55,322 nt of DNA from CAZTPC01 sp964615565 (GCA_964615565.1 CAZTPC010000006.1:1-55322), one strand, 5' to 3'; shown: positions 41,787-49,688, numbered from the stretch's first letter. The notes: generated by a model not told the origin, from the letters alone. Numbers and translations: made by a program.

Positions 41787-42944
41787 ATGTCTGTAGCTTC
41801 GCCTGAATCTCTAGCCGAGGTGCCGCAATTTCATCATCAAAAAACACTTGAAGTCGTGCAATTCGGTACAACTGCCTTGGGCAATATTGCTGCACGTACA
41901 TATGACCCAACGACCGGCGAATACGGCGATAGTTTGCGCGTAATACACACCGACCTTACAGCAGTTCTAGACGACGTTTATGGAAAAGTTTCTGGGGTTA
42001 TGCTTGGTACTGAAGCAATCGTTCGAGGTCTAGCAACGGGTGCCGCCGGAGAGACTCTCCAACGTGCCGGAAACAGCGTGTCTCTTAACAGTGCCATCCA
42101 TGAAATTGGTCGTGGGCCAGCCGGCGTACAAGCCGCACTTCGCGCGGGACTTGATCGTCAAGTATTCGATGAAGCAGTGCAGGGGGTTAGCCTAAACTAT
42201 GGAGTTCACGCGATTGCTAACTACGGATCAACACATGGCAAACGTGCGATGCGTCTTGGTCTAGAACAACGAGTATACCTTGAGGCATTTGGTGCTGTTT
42301 CTATTAATTCTGGCGCCCACACGATTGCTAACTATGCAGCCAATAGCAGCGCCTTACGCCGTGGTCTAGACCTGAGAGTCGCACACGAAGCTGCAACTGC
42401 GGTCAGCCTTAACTCTGCTACGCATACAATCGCAAACTACGGATCATCCCCTATTGATCAGCGTCATATGCGTAATGACTTAGACCAGCAAGTCGAATCC
42501 GAGGCCATGACAGCAGTCAGCCTTAACTCTGCTACGCATACAATCGCAAACTACGGATCAACACAAGCTGCAAAGGATAGCATGCGTGAGAAATTAAACA
42601 CGCGAGTACGATCCGAAGCCGCCGATGCACATTCAGCAAGCAGTGCGCTTCAGGTAGTCCGTGGCTATGGATTCGGGCCTCAAAAAACTGTCATGGAACA
42701 AGAAGTTGCCCAAAAGTGGCTACCATCTGAGAAAGCGAAGTTAGCCGAACAGAAGAAGACTCTAGCAAAGACAGAACAGGAGCTAGATGATATCTCCGAA
42801 CTTAACATCTTTAAACGTGCAGTTAAATTCCCTGCTTCACAAAGGCTAAAGGCCAAAGCAAAGCTGTACGAAATGTTAATTTCTAGTACTAAAGCTAGTG
42901 TAACGCAACTTTCTGGCATTCTTGGGATCGAAGACCAAGAGTAA
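41787..42944 (+). CDS. Tandem-repeat protein of unknown family
   Basis: A 385-residue protein. The N-terminal 97 residues are unique. Then come five repeats starting with V-S-(L/I)-N and a sixth degenerate one, spaced 36, 37, 35, 38 and 38 residues apart. The repeat consensus is VSLNSATHTIANYGS, a variable spacer, M-R-x-x-L-x-x-R-V-x-x-E-A-x-x-A, predicted as two helices per unit. The C-terminus has a Lys/Glu coiled coil (about 310-340) and a basic helical tail. No signal peptide is seen. GGAG lies five bases before ATG 41787. I recognise no family and infer only a helical solenoid scaffold. Confidence 0.8.
   Translation: MSVASPESLAEVPQFHHQKTLEVVQFGTTALGNIAARTYDPTTGEYGDSLRVIHTDLTAVLDDVYGKVSGVMLGTEAIVRGLATGAAGETLQRAGNSVSLNSAIHEIGRGPAGVQAALRAGLDRQVFDEAVQGVSLNYGVHAIANYGSTHGKRAMRLGLEQRVYLEAFGAVSINSGAHTIANYAANSSALRRGLDLRVAHEAATAVSLNSATHTIANYGSSPIDQRHMRNDLDQQVESEAMTAVSLNSATHTIANYGSTQAAKDSMREKLNTRVRSEAADAHSASSALQVVRGYGFGPQKTVMEQEVAQKWLPSEKAKLAEQKKTLAKTEQELDDISELNIFKRAVKFPASQRLKAKAKLYEMLISSTKASVTQLSGILGIEDQE
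42078..42719 (+). repeat. Coding tandem repeats, units at 42078, 42186, 42297, 42402, 42516 and 42630
   Basis: In-frame units of 108, 111, 105, 114 and 114 bases, then a degenerate sixth. Units four and five share a 45-base identical stretch (42402-42446 and 42516-42560), showing recent duplication or gene conversion; the other units match mainly at protein level. Confidence 0.85.
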
Positions 42945-42995
42945 ATGATCTGTTTGTAGCGACGCGCATGCCAAGAACAAGCCAATCATTTTTAA

Positions 42996-43076
42996 AAAGC
43001 CGGTGCTAGTGCCGTCCAAATTGCTACTATTCTCGTAGACGAAGGCCTCGGTGCGTTTAGTCGGCTAGTCTCGTAA
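42996..43076 (+). pseudogene. Remnant of the 3' end of a class 1 dihydroorotate dehydrogenase gene
   Basis: Between the repeat protein and the SDR, 26 codons after a stop read AGASAVQIATILVDEGLGAF then SRLVS and a stop. This matches the C-terminal helix-strand of class 1A dihydroorotate dehydrogenases, where the pattern is GASxVQxGTxL-x-EG-x-x-x-F-x-R. The frame is closed by TAA at 42993-42995 just upstream, and I find no further pyrD sequence before it. It looks like a scar from loss of pyrimidine biosynthesis, but the fragment is short and chance similarity cannot be fully excluded. Confidence 0.5.
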
Positions 43077-43109
43077 TCAAATGTTACACTTGTGACATAA
43101 GGAGTCACT

Positions 43110-43865
43110 ATGCAAAAAGCGTTAATTACAGGGGCATCTAGCGGCATCGGTAAGGAGCTTGCGATCATTATGGCAAAAGCCGGGCACGATCTTGTACTCG
43201 TTGCACGCGACAAAGATGAACTCGCAAAGCTACAGCGCAGTATTACTACTGAGCACAAAGTAAAAGTGAGTGTTATTGTGGCCGATTTGTCCGTTCCTGG
43301 ATCTGCCGCTAAGCTGTACAGCCAAGCTAAAAAAGAGAAGATTCAGATCCTGGTAAACAATGCCGGTGTTGGACTAAAGGGTGATTTCTTCCATGATGAT
43401 CCAGCTCGAACTACACAATTGGCACAACTTAACGTCGTGAGCCTTATGGAACTCTCCCAACTCTTCGGGAAAGATTTTATAACGAATAACAATGGTCGAA
43501 TCCTGAATATCGCATCAATTACGGCGTTCTTTCCTGGGCCAAAACAGCCAGTCTACTATGCCAGCAAAGCATTTGTAAGGAGTCTTGGCCGAGCACTTGC
43601 CTACAATGTCCGAAATACCAATGTAACGGTTACCACTCTGCATCCTGGCGTAACCAAAACATCATTCTTTACTGCTGCGAATGCCGGCAACATAACGAAT
43701 GGTGCCTCAGCTGAGTCAGTTGCTCGCCTAGGCTATAAAGCAATGATGGCCGGGAAGATAGAGGTCACCCATGGCTTTAGTAATAAACTGCTCACCAACG
43801 TCTTTGCCCGTTTTATACCCTACCGTGCTCAGACCAGGATTGTTGGGCGTGCCTCGGACGTATAG
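43110..43865 (+). CDS. Short-chain dehydrogenase/reductase
   Basis: A 251-residue NAD(P)-dependent oxidoreductase of the classical SDR family. Motifs are the nucleotide-binding TGASSGIG, NNAG(V), the Ser of NIASITAF, and the catalytic YYASK. NADP preference is suggested by the ARDKDE segment after the second strand. The substrate is unknown. AAGGAG lies before ATG 43110. The MBL-fold gene follows 19 bases after its stop but carries its own -10. Confidence 0.9.
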   Translation: MQKALITGASSGIGKELAIIMAKAGHDLVLVARDKDELAKLQRSITTEHKVKVSVIVADLSVPGSAAKLYSQAKKEKIQILVNNAGVGLKGDFFHDDPARTTQLAQLNVVSLMELSQLFGKDFITNNNGRILNIASITAFFPGPKQPVYYASKAFVRSLGRALAYNVRNTNVTVTTLHPGVTKTSFFTAANAGNITNGASAESVARLGYKAMMAGKIEVTHGFSNKLLTNVFARFIPYRAQTRIVGRASDV

Positions 43866-43884
43866 CTAGGCTATACTGAAAAGT

Positions 43885-44670
43885 ATGAAGCTCACCGTTC
43901 TCGGTTCTGGCGCCGCCCTCTTTGATCCCACTACCCCATATCGCTTCCCTGCATCTCATCTTGTAGAGATAGATGGACAACACGTTTTGCTAGACGCTGG
44001 CCTTGGTGTATTACCACAAATAACCAAACTTGGTCTAACAATTGGCGATATTCACGCTATTGTTATCAGCCACTTTCATATAGACCACTTCAACATCCAA
44101 CCTCTGTTGCAACGCTATTTTCTAGACGGCCGATTTGCCGGCAAAAAAGTAAAGTTACACCTTATCGGGCCTCCGGGCATTGCCGAGCGTGCAAAGATTG
44201 GCTTCAACCAGTGCGGGTTTGATTTTGACGAAGACTTTTTGCCAAATGTCGACTATAAAGTTACCGAATTTGTAGATGCCCAGCCAATCATTATTGCCAG
44301 CAACGCGCGCGTTATCCCACGCAAAACCACCCATTACAAAGTCGATGCCTATGCAGTACGGCTTGAATCGGACGGTACAGTTATTGCCTACTCTGGCGAC
44401 TCAACCAACGACGACGTACTCGTGACTACAGCCAAGGATGCCGATATCTTTATCTGTGAAGCATCGGCGCAGGTCGGCAAAGATTCCGACGCAGGACACC
44501 TCAATCCAGCGGATGCAGCACAGACTGCGCACAAAGCAGGTGCAAGACAACTTGTTATAACCCACTATTCCGGACATGACTCTGTAGACGGCATACTTAA
44601 AGCCGCGCGGACTTCCGACTTTACTGGCGAGTTATCAGTGGCCAACGATCTTGATACAGTCAGTACATAG
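43885..44670 (+). CDS. Metallo-beta-lactamase fold hydrolase, RNase Z-like
   Basis: A 261-residue cytoplasmic hydrolase. It begins MKLTVLGSGAA, a typical MBL start, and has the HFHIDHFN metal motif, a second metal Asp in YSGDST, and a final His in THYSGHD. The layout resembles RNase Z / phosphodiesterase-type MBL proteins, but the long exosite arm of RNase Z is not evident, so the substrate is uncertain. It is not a detached ComEC domain, as it lacks a signal peptide and that family's motif context. TATACT ends seven bases before ATG 43885. Confidence 0.82.
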   Translation: MKLTVLGSGAALFDPTTPYRFPASHLVEIDGQHVLLDAGLGVLPQITKLGLTIGDIHAIVISHFHIDHFNIQPLLQRYFLDGRFAGKKVKLHLIGPPGIAERAKIGFNQCGFDFDEDFLPNVDYKVTEFVDAQPIIIASNARVIPRKTTHYKVDAYAVRLESDGTVIAYSGDSTNDDVLVTTAKDADIFICEASAQVGKDSDAGHLNPADAAQTAHKAGARQLVITHYSGHDSVDGILKAARTSDFTGELSVANDLDTVST

Positions 44671-44686
44671 TATTGTTTTATGTAGA

Positions 44687-45184
44687 CTAGTGTTTCTTCT
44701 TTTTCTTGTCTTTGTCTTTGCCACCGTGGCCGCTGCCCCATAACTGCGCCAGACTAATGAGTGCTGCGCCAGAGATGAGCGCCGCCTGATATGAGCTAAG
44801 TTGAACCCAAATATCGTTACCATAGATGCCACTCGAGGTGCCAGGAGGCAGTAGGGGCACCACAAGAAAGAGTACTGATACCCCTGTTAGAAGCGCGGGG
44901 AAGATATTAATAATTGTTTTATTACTGCTAAGTGACCGATTTAAGAATAATAACGTCAGTAACACCGGTACAATCAACAAACCAATCTGGACAATAGACT
45001 GCGTTGTGCTGTTATAGCCTTTTACAAATGTCTGCACCATATCGAGAGCCGTATCACCGACGTAATTGCTAAGAATAACCCCTACTGCCAACGACATAAA
45101 CACAAAGGCCGCCTTAACACGGACAAGGACAATCAGTAACACTGGGGCTAGCCCAATAATCGCCATAAGAATAAGCGGATTCAT
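44687..45184 (-). CDS. Small multi-pass membrane protein with Lys/His tail
   Basis: A 165-residue protein with about five hydrophobic segments and a short cytoplasmic tail GKDKDKKKKKH. No family is recognised. The start at 45184 has GATACT ending eight bases upstream and is divergent from the S51 peptidase gene, 75 bases away. It converges with the MBL gene. Confidence 0.6.
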   Translation of the reverse strand: MNPLILMAIIGLAPVLLIVLVRVKAAFVFMSLAVGVILSNYVGDTALDMVQTFVKGYNSTTQSIVQIGLLIVPVLLTLLFLNRSLSSNKTIINIFPALLTGVSVLFLVVPLLPPGTSSGIYGNDIWVQLSSYQAALISGAALISLAQLWGSGHGGKDKDKKKKKH

Positions 45185-45220
45185 ACGGCTATAGTATCAT
45201 GACCGCCCTCAATAATGCTA

Positions 45221-45249
45221 TTGCCATAAGCACTACTTCATGCTATAAT
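45221..45249 (+). promoter_or_regulatory. Promoter of the S51 / GGCT-like operon
   Basis: -35 TTGCCA (45221-45226), 17-base spacer, -10 TATAAT (45244-45249). ATG 45260 is ten bases further, so the leader is three bases or less. Confidence 0.65.
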
Positions 45250-45259
45250 ACTGCTTGTA

Positions 45260-46162
45260 ATGACAAAAGAAACAGCCCCAATAACCGATCCTAAACTAAA
45301 CGCCCTACTTATCGGTGGTGGATCTACCTACGGTAATGGTAAAGACCTTGCCGAACAAGGGGAGCTGTTATCTGTCGGTCTAGAGATGACTGGCGAACAA
45401 AAGCCAGAAGTCCTAATTGTCCCATCTGCACGATGGATAAAAGAAGGCCCAATTGACACAATTGTTGGCCGATTTGTTGATCACTATAAAAGCCTTGGCG
45501 TTAACGCTCGTCCGCTACATGGGTTCCTCTATGAACCGCACGAGATACTATACCCAACTATTGAGGAGATGCCTGTTGTCGATAGCCGTATGCCAAGTCA
45601 CGACGAGCTCGAAGAGCGAATCCGCAAGGCAAACCTTATCTTTACCCTAGGTGGTGACTCCCACCGAATGTTGCAAGCGGTATGGAAGCCATATGGTATT
45701 GATGGCATGATGACCGATGCTATTCATAGCGGAACCATTGTAAGTGGCTCTAGTGCCGGTATGCTCTATCCATTTGCAAATATGCAGACAGACGCATCAA
45801 GCCTTAAAACTCCAGAAGATAAAGACTTCCACGTTACCGAAGGACTTGGTCTTATTCCTGACACAGTTGCTGCTGCTCACTACGACACTACTCCAAAAGA
45901 CAATCCCGGCCACCCTCGTAAGGAAGACTTTGAGGCTCGTATGGCAGACCGCCGTGAACTTGGCGAACTTGGTATTGGTGTCGACGAACACGCTGCCCTA
46001 CAGATTGTTAACGGCGGTATCTTACGTGTAGTTGCCGGTTGGGACAATGGTTCTAGTCCTCGTCAAGTACACACCATCCATTACCGCGACCCAAACCAGG
46101 CGCCTGTTATGCGCGATCTTGGCCCACAAGACGATACCTTTACGACTGCTGACTTGGTATAA
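45260..46162 (+). CDS. Peptidase S51 family protein (cyanophycinase/dipeptidase E-like)
   Basis: A 300-residue predicted serine peptidase. The N-terminal LLIGGGSTYG and the TLGGDSHRMLQAV strand-turn precede the nucleophile elbow SGSSAGML with Ser165, the canonical GxSAG. A likely catalytic His lies in AAHYDTTP and a Glu/His in GVDEHAAL. S51 enzymes cut after Asp: aspartyl dipeptides in PepE and beta-aspartyl-arginine in cyanophycinase. The longer form and elbow are more cyanophycinase-like. It is followed after seven bases by the GGCT-like gene and then two ATP-grasp ligases. Confidence 0.85.
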   Translation: MTKETAPITDPKLNALLIGGGSTYGNGKDLAEQGELLSVGLEMTGEQKPEVLIVPSARWIKEGPIDTIVGRFVDHYKSLGVNARPLHGFLYEPHEILYPTIEEMPVVDSRMPSHDELEERIRKANLIFTLGGDSHRMLQAVWKPYGIDGMMTDAIHSGTIVSGSSAGMLYPFANMQTDASSLKTPEDKDFHVTEGLGLIPDTVAAAHYDTTPKDNPGHPRKEDFEARMADRRELGELGIGVDEHAALQIVNGGILRVVAGWDNGSSPRQVHTIHYRDPNQAPVMRDLGPQDDTFTTADLV

Positions 46163-46169
46163 ATAGTCT

Positions 46170-46790
46170 ATGACATCACTTGTTTGGTACGCGTGCTACG
46201 GCTCTAACCTAGAGCAAGAACGTTTTATGCACTACATCGATGGTGGTACGCCTGTAGGTGGCACCCGTGATCACCCTGGCACAACCGACAAAACTCCCCC
46301 TCTAGCCACCGAAGCATTCGATATCCCCTATTCCTTATACTTTGCCGGTGAGTCTCAGAACTGGGGTGGCGGCTTTGCCTTGCTGTCGGATGAACTAAGC
46401 GATAAGCCATCTCTTGGTCGCGCTTACCTGGTCACTCTTGATCAATTCGAAGAGATAGTCGCCCAAGAGAGCTTGCGCGACATTCCTGAAAAGATTGACC
46501 CCGACCTACTAAAAAACATGGGGCAATTAGTTCTCGGTGACGGCCAAGGTCGTTACGACAAACTACTCTACTGTGGTGAGCTACTAGATATCCCGGTTAT
46601 TACCTTTACTTGTACTTCACCTCGAGAAGATATCAATAAGCCAAGTGAGGCATATCTATCCACAATTTATCGAGGGCTAACTGACTTATATCAGCTCACT
46701 CCTAGCCAAGCGGCCGATTATCTCGCAGACTGCCCAGGTATCAGGGGTGAGTATACTCACAGCCAGCTTGCAACACTATTTCAAGGATAA
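46170..46790 (+). CDS. Gamma-glutamylcyclotransferase-like protein
   Basis: A 206-residue protein of the GGCT-like (BtrG/AIG2) barrel superfamily. The substrate-binding loop YGSNL is at residues 10-14, followed by the WGGGFALL strand and LGRAYLVTLDQFEEIVAQE, where the family's catalytic glutamate is expected (IVAQE is the best candidate). Family enzymes release 5-oxoproline or remove a gamma-glutamyl group from amines. It lies in an operon with the S51 peptidase, directly before two ATP-grasp ligases, suggesting removal of a gamma-glutamyl cap from a peptide-like product. Confidence 0.75.
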   Translation: MTSLVWYACYGSNLEQERFMHYIDGGTPVGGTRDHPGTTDKTPPLATEAFDIPYSLYFAGESQNWGGGFALLSDELSDKPSLGRAYLVTLDQFEEIVAQESLRDIPEKIDPDLLKNMGQLVLGDGQGRYDKLLYCGELLDIPVITFTCTSPREDINKPSEAYLSTIYRGLTDLYQLTPSQAADYLADCPGIRGEYTHSQLATLFQG

Positions 46791-46811
46791 TCGCTTACCC
46801 CTGTTAGTATA

Positions 46812-46840
46812 TTGACAAAATTACGCTTATGCTGTATAAT
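46812..46840 (+). promoter_or_regulatory. Perfect consensus promoter of the ATP-grasp pair
   Basis: -35 TTGACA (46812-46817), 17-base spacer, -10 TATAAT (46835-46840). Transcription should start near 46847, giving a leader of about 73 bases. Confidence 0.8.
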
Positions 46841-46846
46841 GCTCGT

Positions 46847-46919
46847 ATAAATGACGTGAACCTTTGCCATATGTTTGGCACACGTTGTTTTTTTTATCAA
46901 CATAAGCTTTTATGTATAT
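46847..46919 (+). promoter_or_regulatory. Attenuator-like leader with two-codon mini-ORF
   Basis: The leader opens at once with ATG-ACG-TGA (46851-46859). A hairpin can form: ACGTG (46854-46858) with CACGT (46881-46885), and TGCCA (46865-46869) with TGGCA (46876-46880), with a six-base bulge on the 5' side. Eight T residues follow (46888-46895), as in an intrinsic terminator. A second AT-rich hairpin (46900-46915) precedes the start codon. Translation of the mini-ORF would cover the 5' arm of the first hairpin. Confidence 0.5.
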
Positions 46920-48245
46920 ATGTCAGAGTTTCACGAAGCACAACAACGAGACCTAATTTTATTCGTAGGTGGCACCAAAGCTGATGCCACTGCTGTTTGT
47001 GTTAGCTACGAAACCAAGTACAAAAAACGTATCCGTGGTCTCTACCTCGGCAACACGGATTCTCCAAGTTATAACCCAAAGTCTACTGCGCTAGAGCGCA
47101 AGTACCTCATCCAACTTCCTATTGCCTTCCGTAGTATGTCTGCAGAGGAAATCTCTAATCGTCTCAAGCCATACAAGCCAAGACTCCTAACTGCTGTTTG
47201 CACCAAAGAGTACAACATTCGATATTACAAAAAAATTATTCCTCATATCCCATACGTGTTTGCTCCAACCCAAGAATCACTCGATTGGGCAACCGATAAG
47301 GTTGAGATGCGCAAGCGTATCCGTGAACACGCGCCAGAAATTAGTCCGGAATTTATGCTTATCTCAAACATGAGCGAAGCAACAATAAAAAAAGTTGAGA
47401 AGCGCGTTGGGTTCCCACTAGTTGTTAAGCCAGCAGGGCTTGCCGCAAGTAAGCACGTTACAATTTGCTATTACCGCGAAGAGTTTGAGCAGAGCGTAAA
47501 GAAAATCTTTACCTCCCTCAAGAAGATGTACAAAGAACGTGGTCGTGAAGACGCACCAAAGATTCTTGTAGAACAGTTCATGGATGGTGCAATGTATTCC
47601 ATCGACGCTTATGTAAACTCACGTGGTTTCGTATACCACTGTCCGCCAGTGTTTGTTAAAACGGGTGCTAATATTGGCTTTGACGATTTCTTTGGGTACA
47701 TGCGCATCACGCCTGTAATGCTTAAAGACCACAAGGTAGAACGCGCCAACCAAGCCGTGACCCAAGCTATACATGCGCTTGGTCTCCGCAACGTTACCTG
47801 CCACGTCGAACTTATGAAGACCGAAGATGGCTGGAAGATTATCGAAGTTGGCCCACGTGTTGGCGGCTATCGCCACACCATGTACAAACTTTCATATGGA
47901 ATCGACCACTTGCTTAACGATACTCTTATCCGTGTTCCGCAAAAGCCAATTGTTAAAGACCGTGCTCGGCAGCATGTTGCTGTACTGCAGTTCTTTGGCC
48001 GCACCGAAGGCAAGTTAGCTGCAATTGAAGGTGTTAAGCGTATACCAAAACTCGAATCATACGTAAGCGTAGATGTTCACCTAAAGAAAGGTGATGCCTG
48101 TAAGTTTGCCAAGAATGGCGGCAGCAGCGTCTTCGATGTAACCCTTGCTCATAAAACTCGTTCGCAGCTCTTAGCTGATATTCGTCGAATGGAAAAATTC
48201 ATTGTTATCCGTGTGGATAAGGCTAGCAATGCAAAAAAATCCTAA
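46920..48245 (+). CDS. ATP-grasp ligase A
   Basis: A 441-residue carboxylate-amine/thiol ligase of the ATP-grasp superfamily. The central domain has FPLVVKPAGLAASK (ATP-binding lysines), ILVEQFMDG (hinge), then CHVELMKTEDGWKIIEVGPRVGG, which carries the metal-binding Glu and Asn/Arg-type residues. The N-terminal preATP-grasp domain begins RDLILFVGG. ATP-grasp enzymes join a carboxylate to an amine via an acyl phosphate. ATG 46920 is preferred to an in-frame TTG at 46875, which would lie in the leader hairpin. It overlaps the second ligase by 17 bases. Confidence 0.88.
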   Translation: MSEFHEAQQRDLILFVGGTKADATAVCVSYETKYKKRIRGLYLGNTDSPSYNPKSTALERKYLIQLPIAFRSMSAEEISNRLKPYKPRLLTAVCTKEYNIRYYKKIIPHIPYVFAPTQESLDWATDKVEMRKRIREHAPEISPEFMLISNMSEATIKKVEKRVGFPLVVKPAGLAASKHVTICYYREEFEQSVKKIFTSLKKMYKERGREDAPKILVEQFMDGAMYSIDAYVNSRGFVYHCPPVFVKTGANIGFDDFFGYMRITPVMLKDHKVERANQAVTQAIHALGLRNVTCHVELMKTEDGWKIIEVGPRVGGYRHTMYKLSYGIDHLLNDTLIRVPQKPIVKDRARQHVAVLQFFGRTEGKLAAIEGVKRIPKLESYVSVDVHLKKGDACKFAKNGGSSVFDVTLAHKTRSQLLADIRRMEKFIVIRVDKASNAKKS

Positions 48246-49524
48246 GTACCCCGATGCCAAGGTAGTAATCCTTGTCACTAACCCGCTTCACTATCAATAC
48301 TTCTTGCAGGACACCTGGCCAGAATGGCTGTATGTCGTTATTAGCCAAAAGGGTCCGGCCAATGACTACTATGCGCAAGATCAGCCTCGGGTTATTCGAG
48401 TCGATTCTATTAGTGGACCAAGTGAGCTATACGCAGCCAGTTCTCCCCTATTTCCAGATGAAACAAAGTACTTTGCCTGGAAAACGTTTGCTTTTGACGG
48501 TGAAGCTCTCGGTAATTCAAACGAGCAAGTGCGCGATCTCGAAAACAAGGTTATCATTCGCTCAACGATTGATAGCTCATTATTCCCTAAGCATCAAATT
48601 ATTGCTCCAGGCCAAGAAGTACACTTCGACCAACTTTGCGAACAGCTAGACGCCAAGGGTCTTGTGGTACAAACTGCCGTTTCTACAGGTGGTATGGGAA
48701 CATTTATGATCAAGTCTGAGGAAGAACTTCTTGATGCTGTCGAACGACATCAACTAGGTCAATCAGGCGAGTACGTCGTAAGTGAGAGAATCCCTGGTAT
48801 TTCGTATGGTCTGCAGTGCTACTTTAACGGCCAGAATTCTTTCTTCCCACCATATTGGCATAAAGATTTGGTTGGCATTGGTGGTGTCGCAAAACCAGAC
48901 AGTCCAAAGACTCAGTATAGTGGTGCCATCATCGAAAACATGCCTGTGGACATTCATGCCCAAGTTCAGAAAATTGTTGATGCATTTACGCCAGTCCTCG
49001 AACAAAATGGCTATATTGGTATATTTGGTATCGACCTAATACTCGGTGAGGATGGCACTGTCTATCTTGTAGAAATAAACCCTCGCTTCACAGCGGTCAG
49101 CCACCTTTACGCAACACTTATGCGTTCGCTGGGTGCGACCGACTACATAACCACACAACTTTCGCAGCTTATGAACGTTAGTGATCAGTCTGTTGCGCAA
49201 GTTACCAGCCCAATTGATTCCATGTATTACTACATCAAGTTGCAGAACCTCCTTGATAAGCCAGTGACGCTATCAGCTACTTGCAAGGTTGGGGTGTACA
49301 ACGAAAAATTAGAATTCAAGAATAGTCATTATGGCATAGACGGTCTCGACCAAGATGGAGATATCGCTGTCATCCCAGAGTTAGCAACCGGGCGAGAGAT
49401 CCAACCAGGCAGCCGTGGCATTAGCATTGTCGGCAAAGGTAACCCACTCGAAAATTCTGGGACACGACTGACAGACCACTACCTGCATGTCGCCAATAGC
49501 GTTCGTGCCAAATTTACAGACTAA
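48229..49524 (+). CDS. ATP-grasp ligase B
   Basis: A 431-residue ATP-grasp enzyme, distinct from its neighbour. The ATP-binding strand LVVQTAVSTGGMGTFMI contains a Gly-rich loop, followed by YVVSERIPGISYGLQ and IGIFGIDLILGEDGTVYLVEINPRF, the E-x-N metal motif, then a C-terminal domain of about 110 residues. ATG 48229 lies inside the end of ligase A, so translation is coupled. Two successive ligases suggest a product made in two condensations, or a heteromeric enzyme. Confidence 0.85.
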   Translation: MQKNPKYPDAKVVILVTNPLHYQYFLQDTWPEWLYVVISQKGPANDYYAQDQPRVIRVDSISGPSELYAASSPLFPDETKYFAWKTFAFDGEALGNSNEQVRDLENKVIIRSTIDSSLFPKHQIIAPGQEVHFDQLCEQLDAKGLVVQTAVSTGGMGTFMIKSEEELLDAVERHQLGQSGEYVVSERIPGISYGLQCYFNGQNSFFPPYWHKDLVGIGGVAKPDSPKTQYSGAIIENMPVDIHAQVQKIVDAFTPVLEQNGYIGIFGIDLILGEDGTVYLVEINPRFTAVSHLYATLMRSLGATDYITTQLSQLMNVSDQSVAQVTSPIDSMYYYIKLQNLLDKPVTLSATCKVGVYNEKLEFKNSHYGIDGLDQDGDIAVIPELATGREIQPGSRGISIVGKGNPLENSGTRLTDHYLHVANSVRAKFTD

Positions 49525-49530
49525 CTAACG

Positions 49531-49644
49531 TTAGTTACTAGCTTTTACGCGTAAAAAAGCCAGGATAATAAGACCGACAACAATTGCCAGGACACAGATT
49601 AGCAGCGGGATAAGCCCTTCTTGGTTGTCACGTAATTTAAGCAT
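49531..49644 (-). CDS. Small single-helix membrane protein (37 residues)
   Basis: An ATG at 49644 opens a 37-residue frame: a polar start MLKLRDNQEG, one hydrophobic helix (about 11-30, LIPLLICVLAIVVGLIIL) and a basic end RVKASN. The promoter TTGCCG, 16 bases, TACAAT ends seven bases before the ATG, so the short frame is likely real. It is oriented against the ligases. Function unknown. Confidence 0.65.
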   Translation of the reverse strand: MLKLRDNQEGLIPLLICVLAIVVGLIILAFLRVKASN

Positions 49645-49651
49645 TACTTTT

Positions 49652-49679
49652 ATTGTAGCAGCCCTGCCACCTACGGCAA
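49652..49679 (-). promoter_or_regulatory. Leaderless-type promoter for the 37-residue membrane protein
   Basis: On the minus strand, -35 TTGCCG (49674-49679), 16-base spacer, -10 TACAAT (49652-49657); ATG 49644 is seven bases beyond. Confidence 0.5.
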
Positions 49680-49688
49680 CCTACTGAG

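Noticed and set aside
42402..42560. Direct repeats that could suggest a CRISPR array or an insertion sequence duplication
   Set aside because: The repeats are in frame within one protein, have no spacers of constant length, and match the protein-level periodicity.
42992..43258. Antisense frame of 88 codons overlapping the SDR start
   Set aside because: It is a shadow of the SDR gene on the other strand, and the short pyrD-like frame and the SDR explain the region better.
43885..44670. The MBL-fold protein as the missing ComEC hydrolase domain
   Set aside because: It begins with a typical free-standing RNase Z-like N-terminus, has no export signal, and is about 4 kb from comEC on the other strand.
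46875..46919. An N-terminal extension of ATP-grasp ligase A starting at TTG 46875
   Set aside because: The extension would be encoded by the hairpin and T tract, has no ribosome site, and the ligase domain begins just after ATG 46920.
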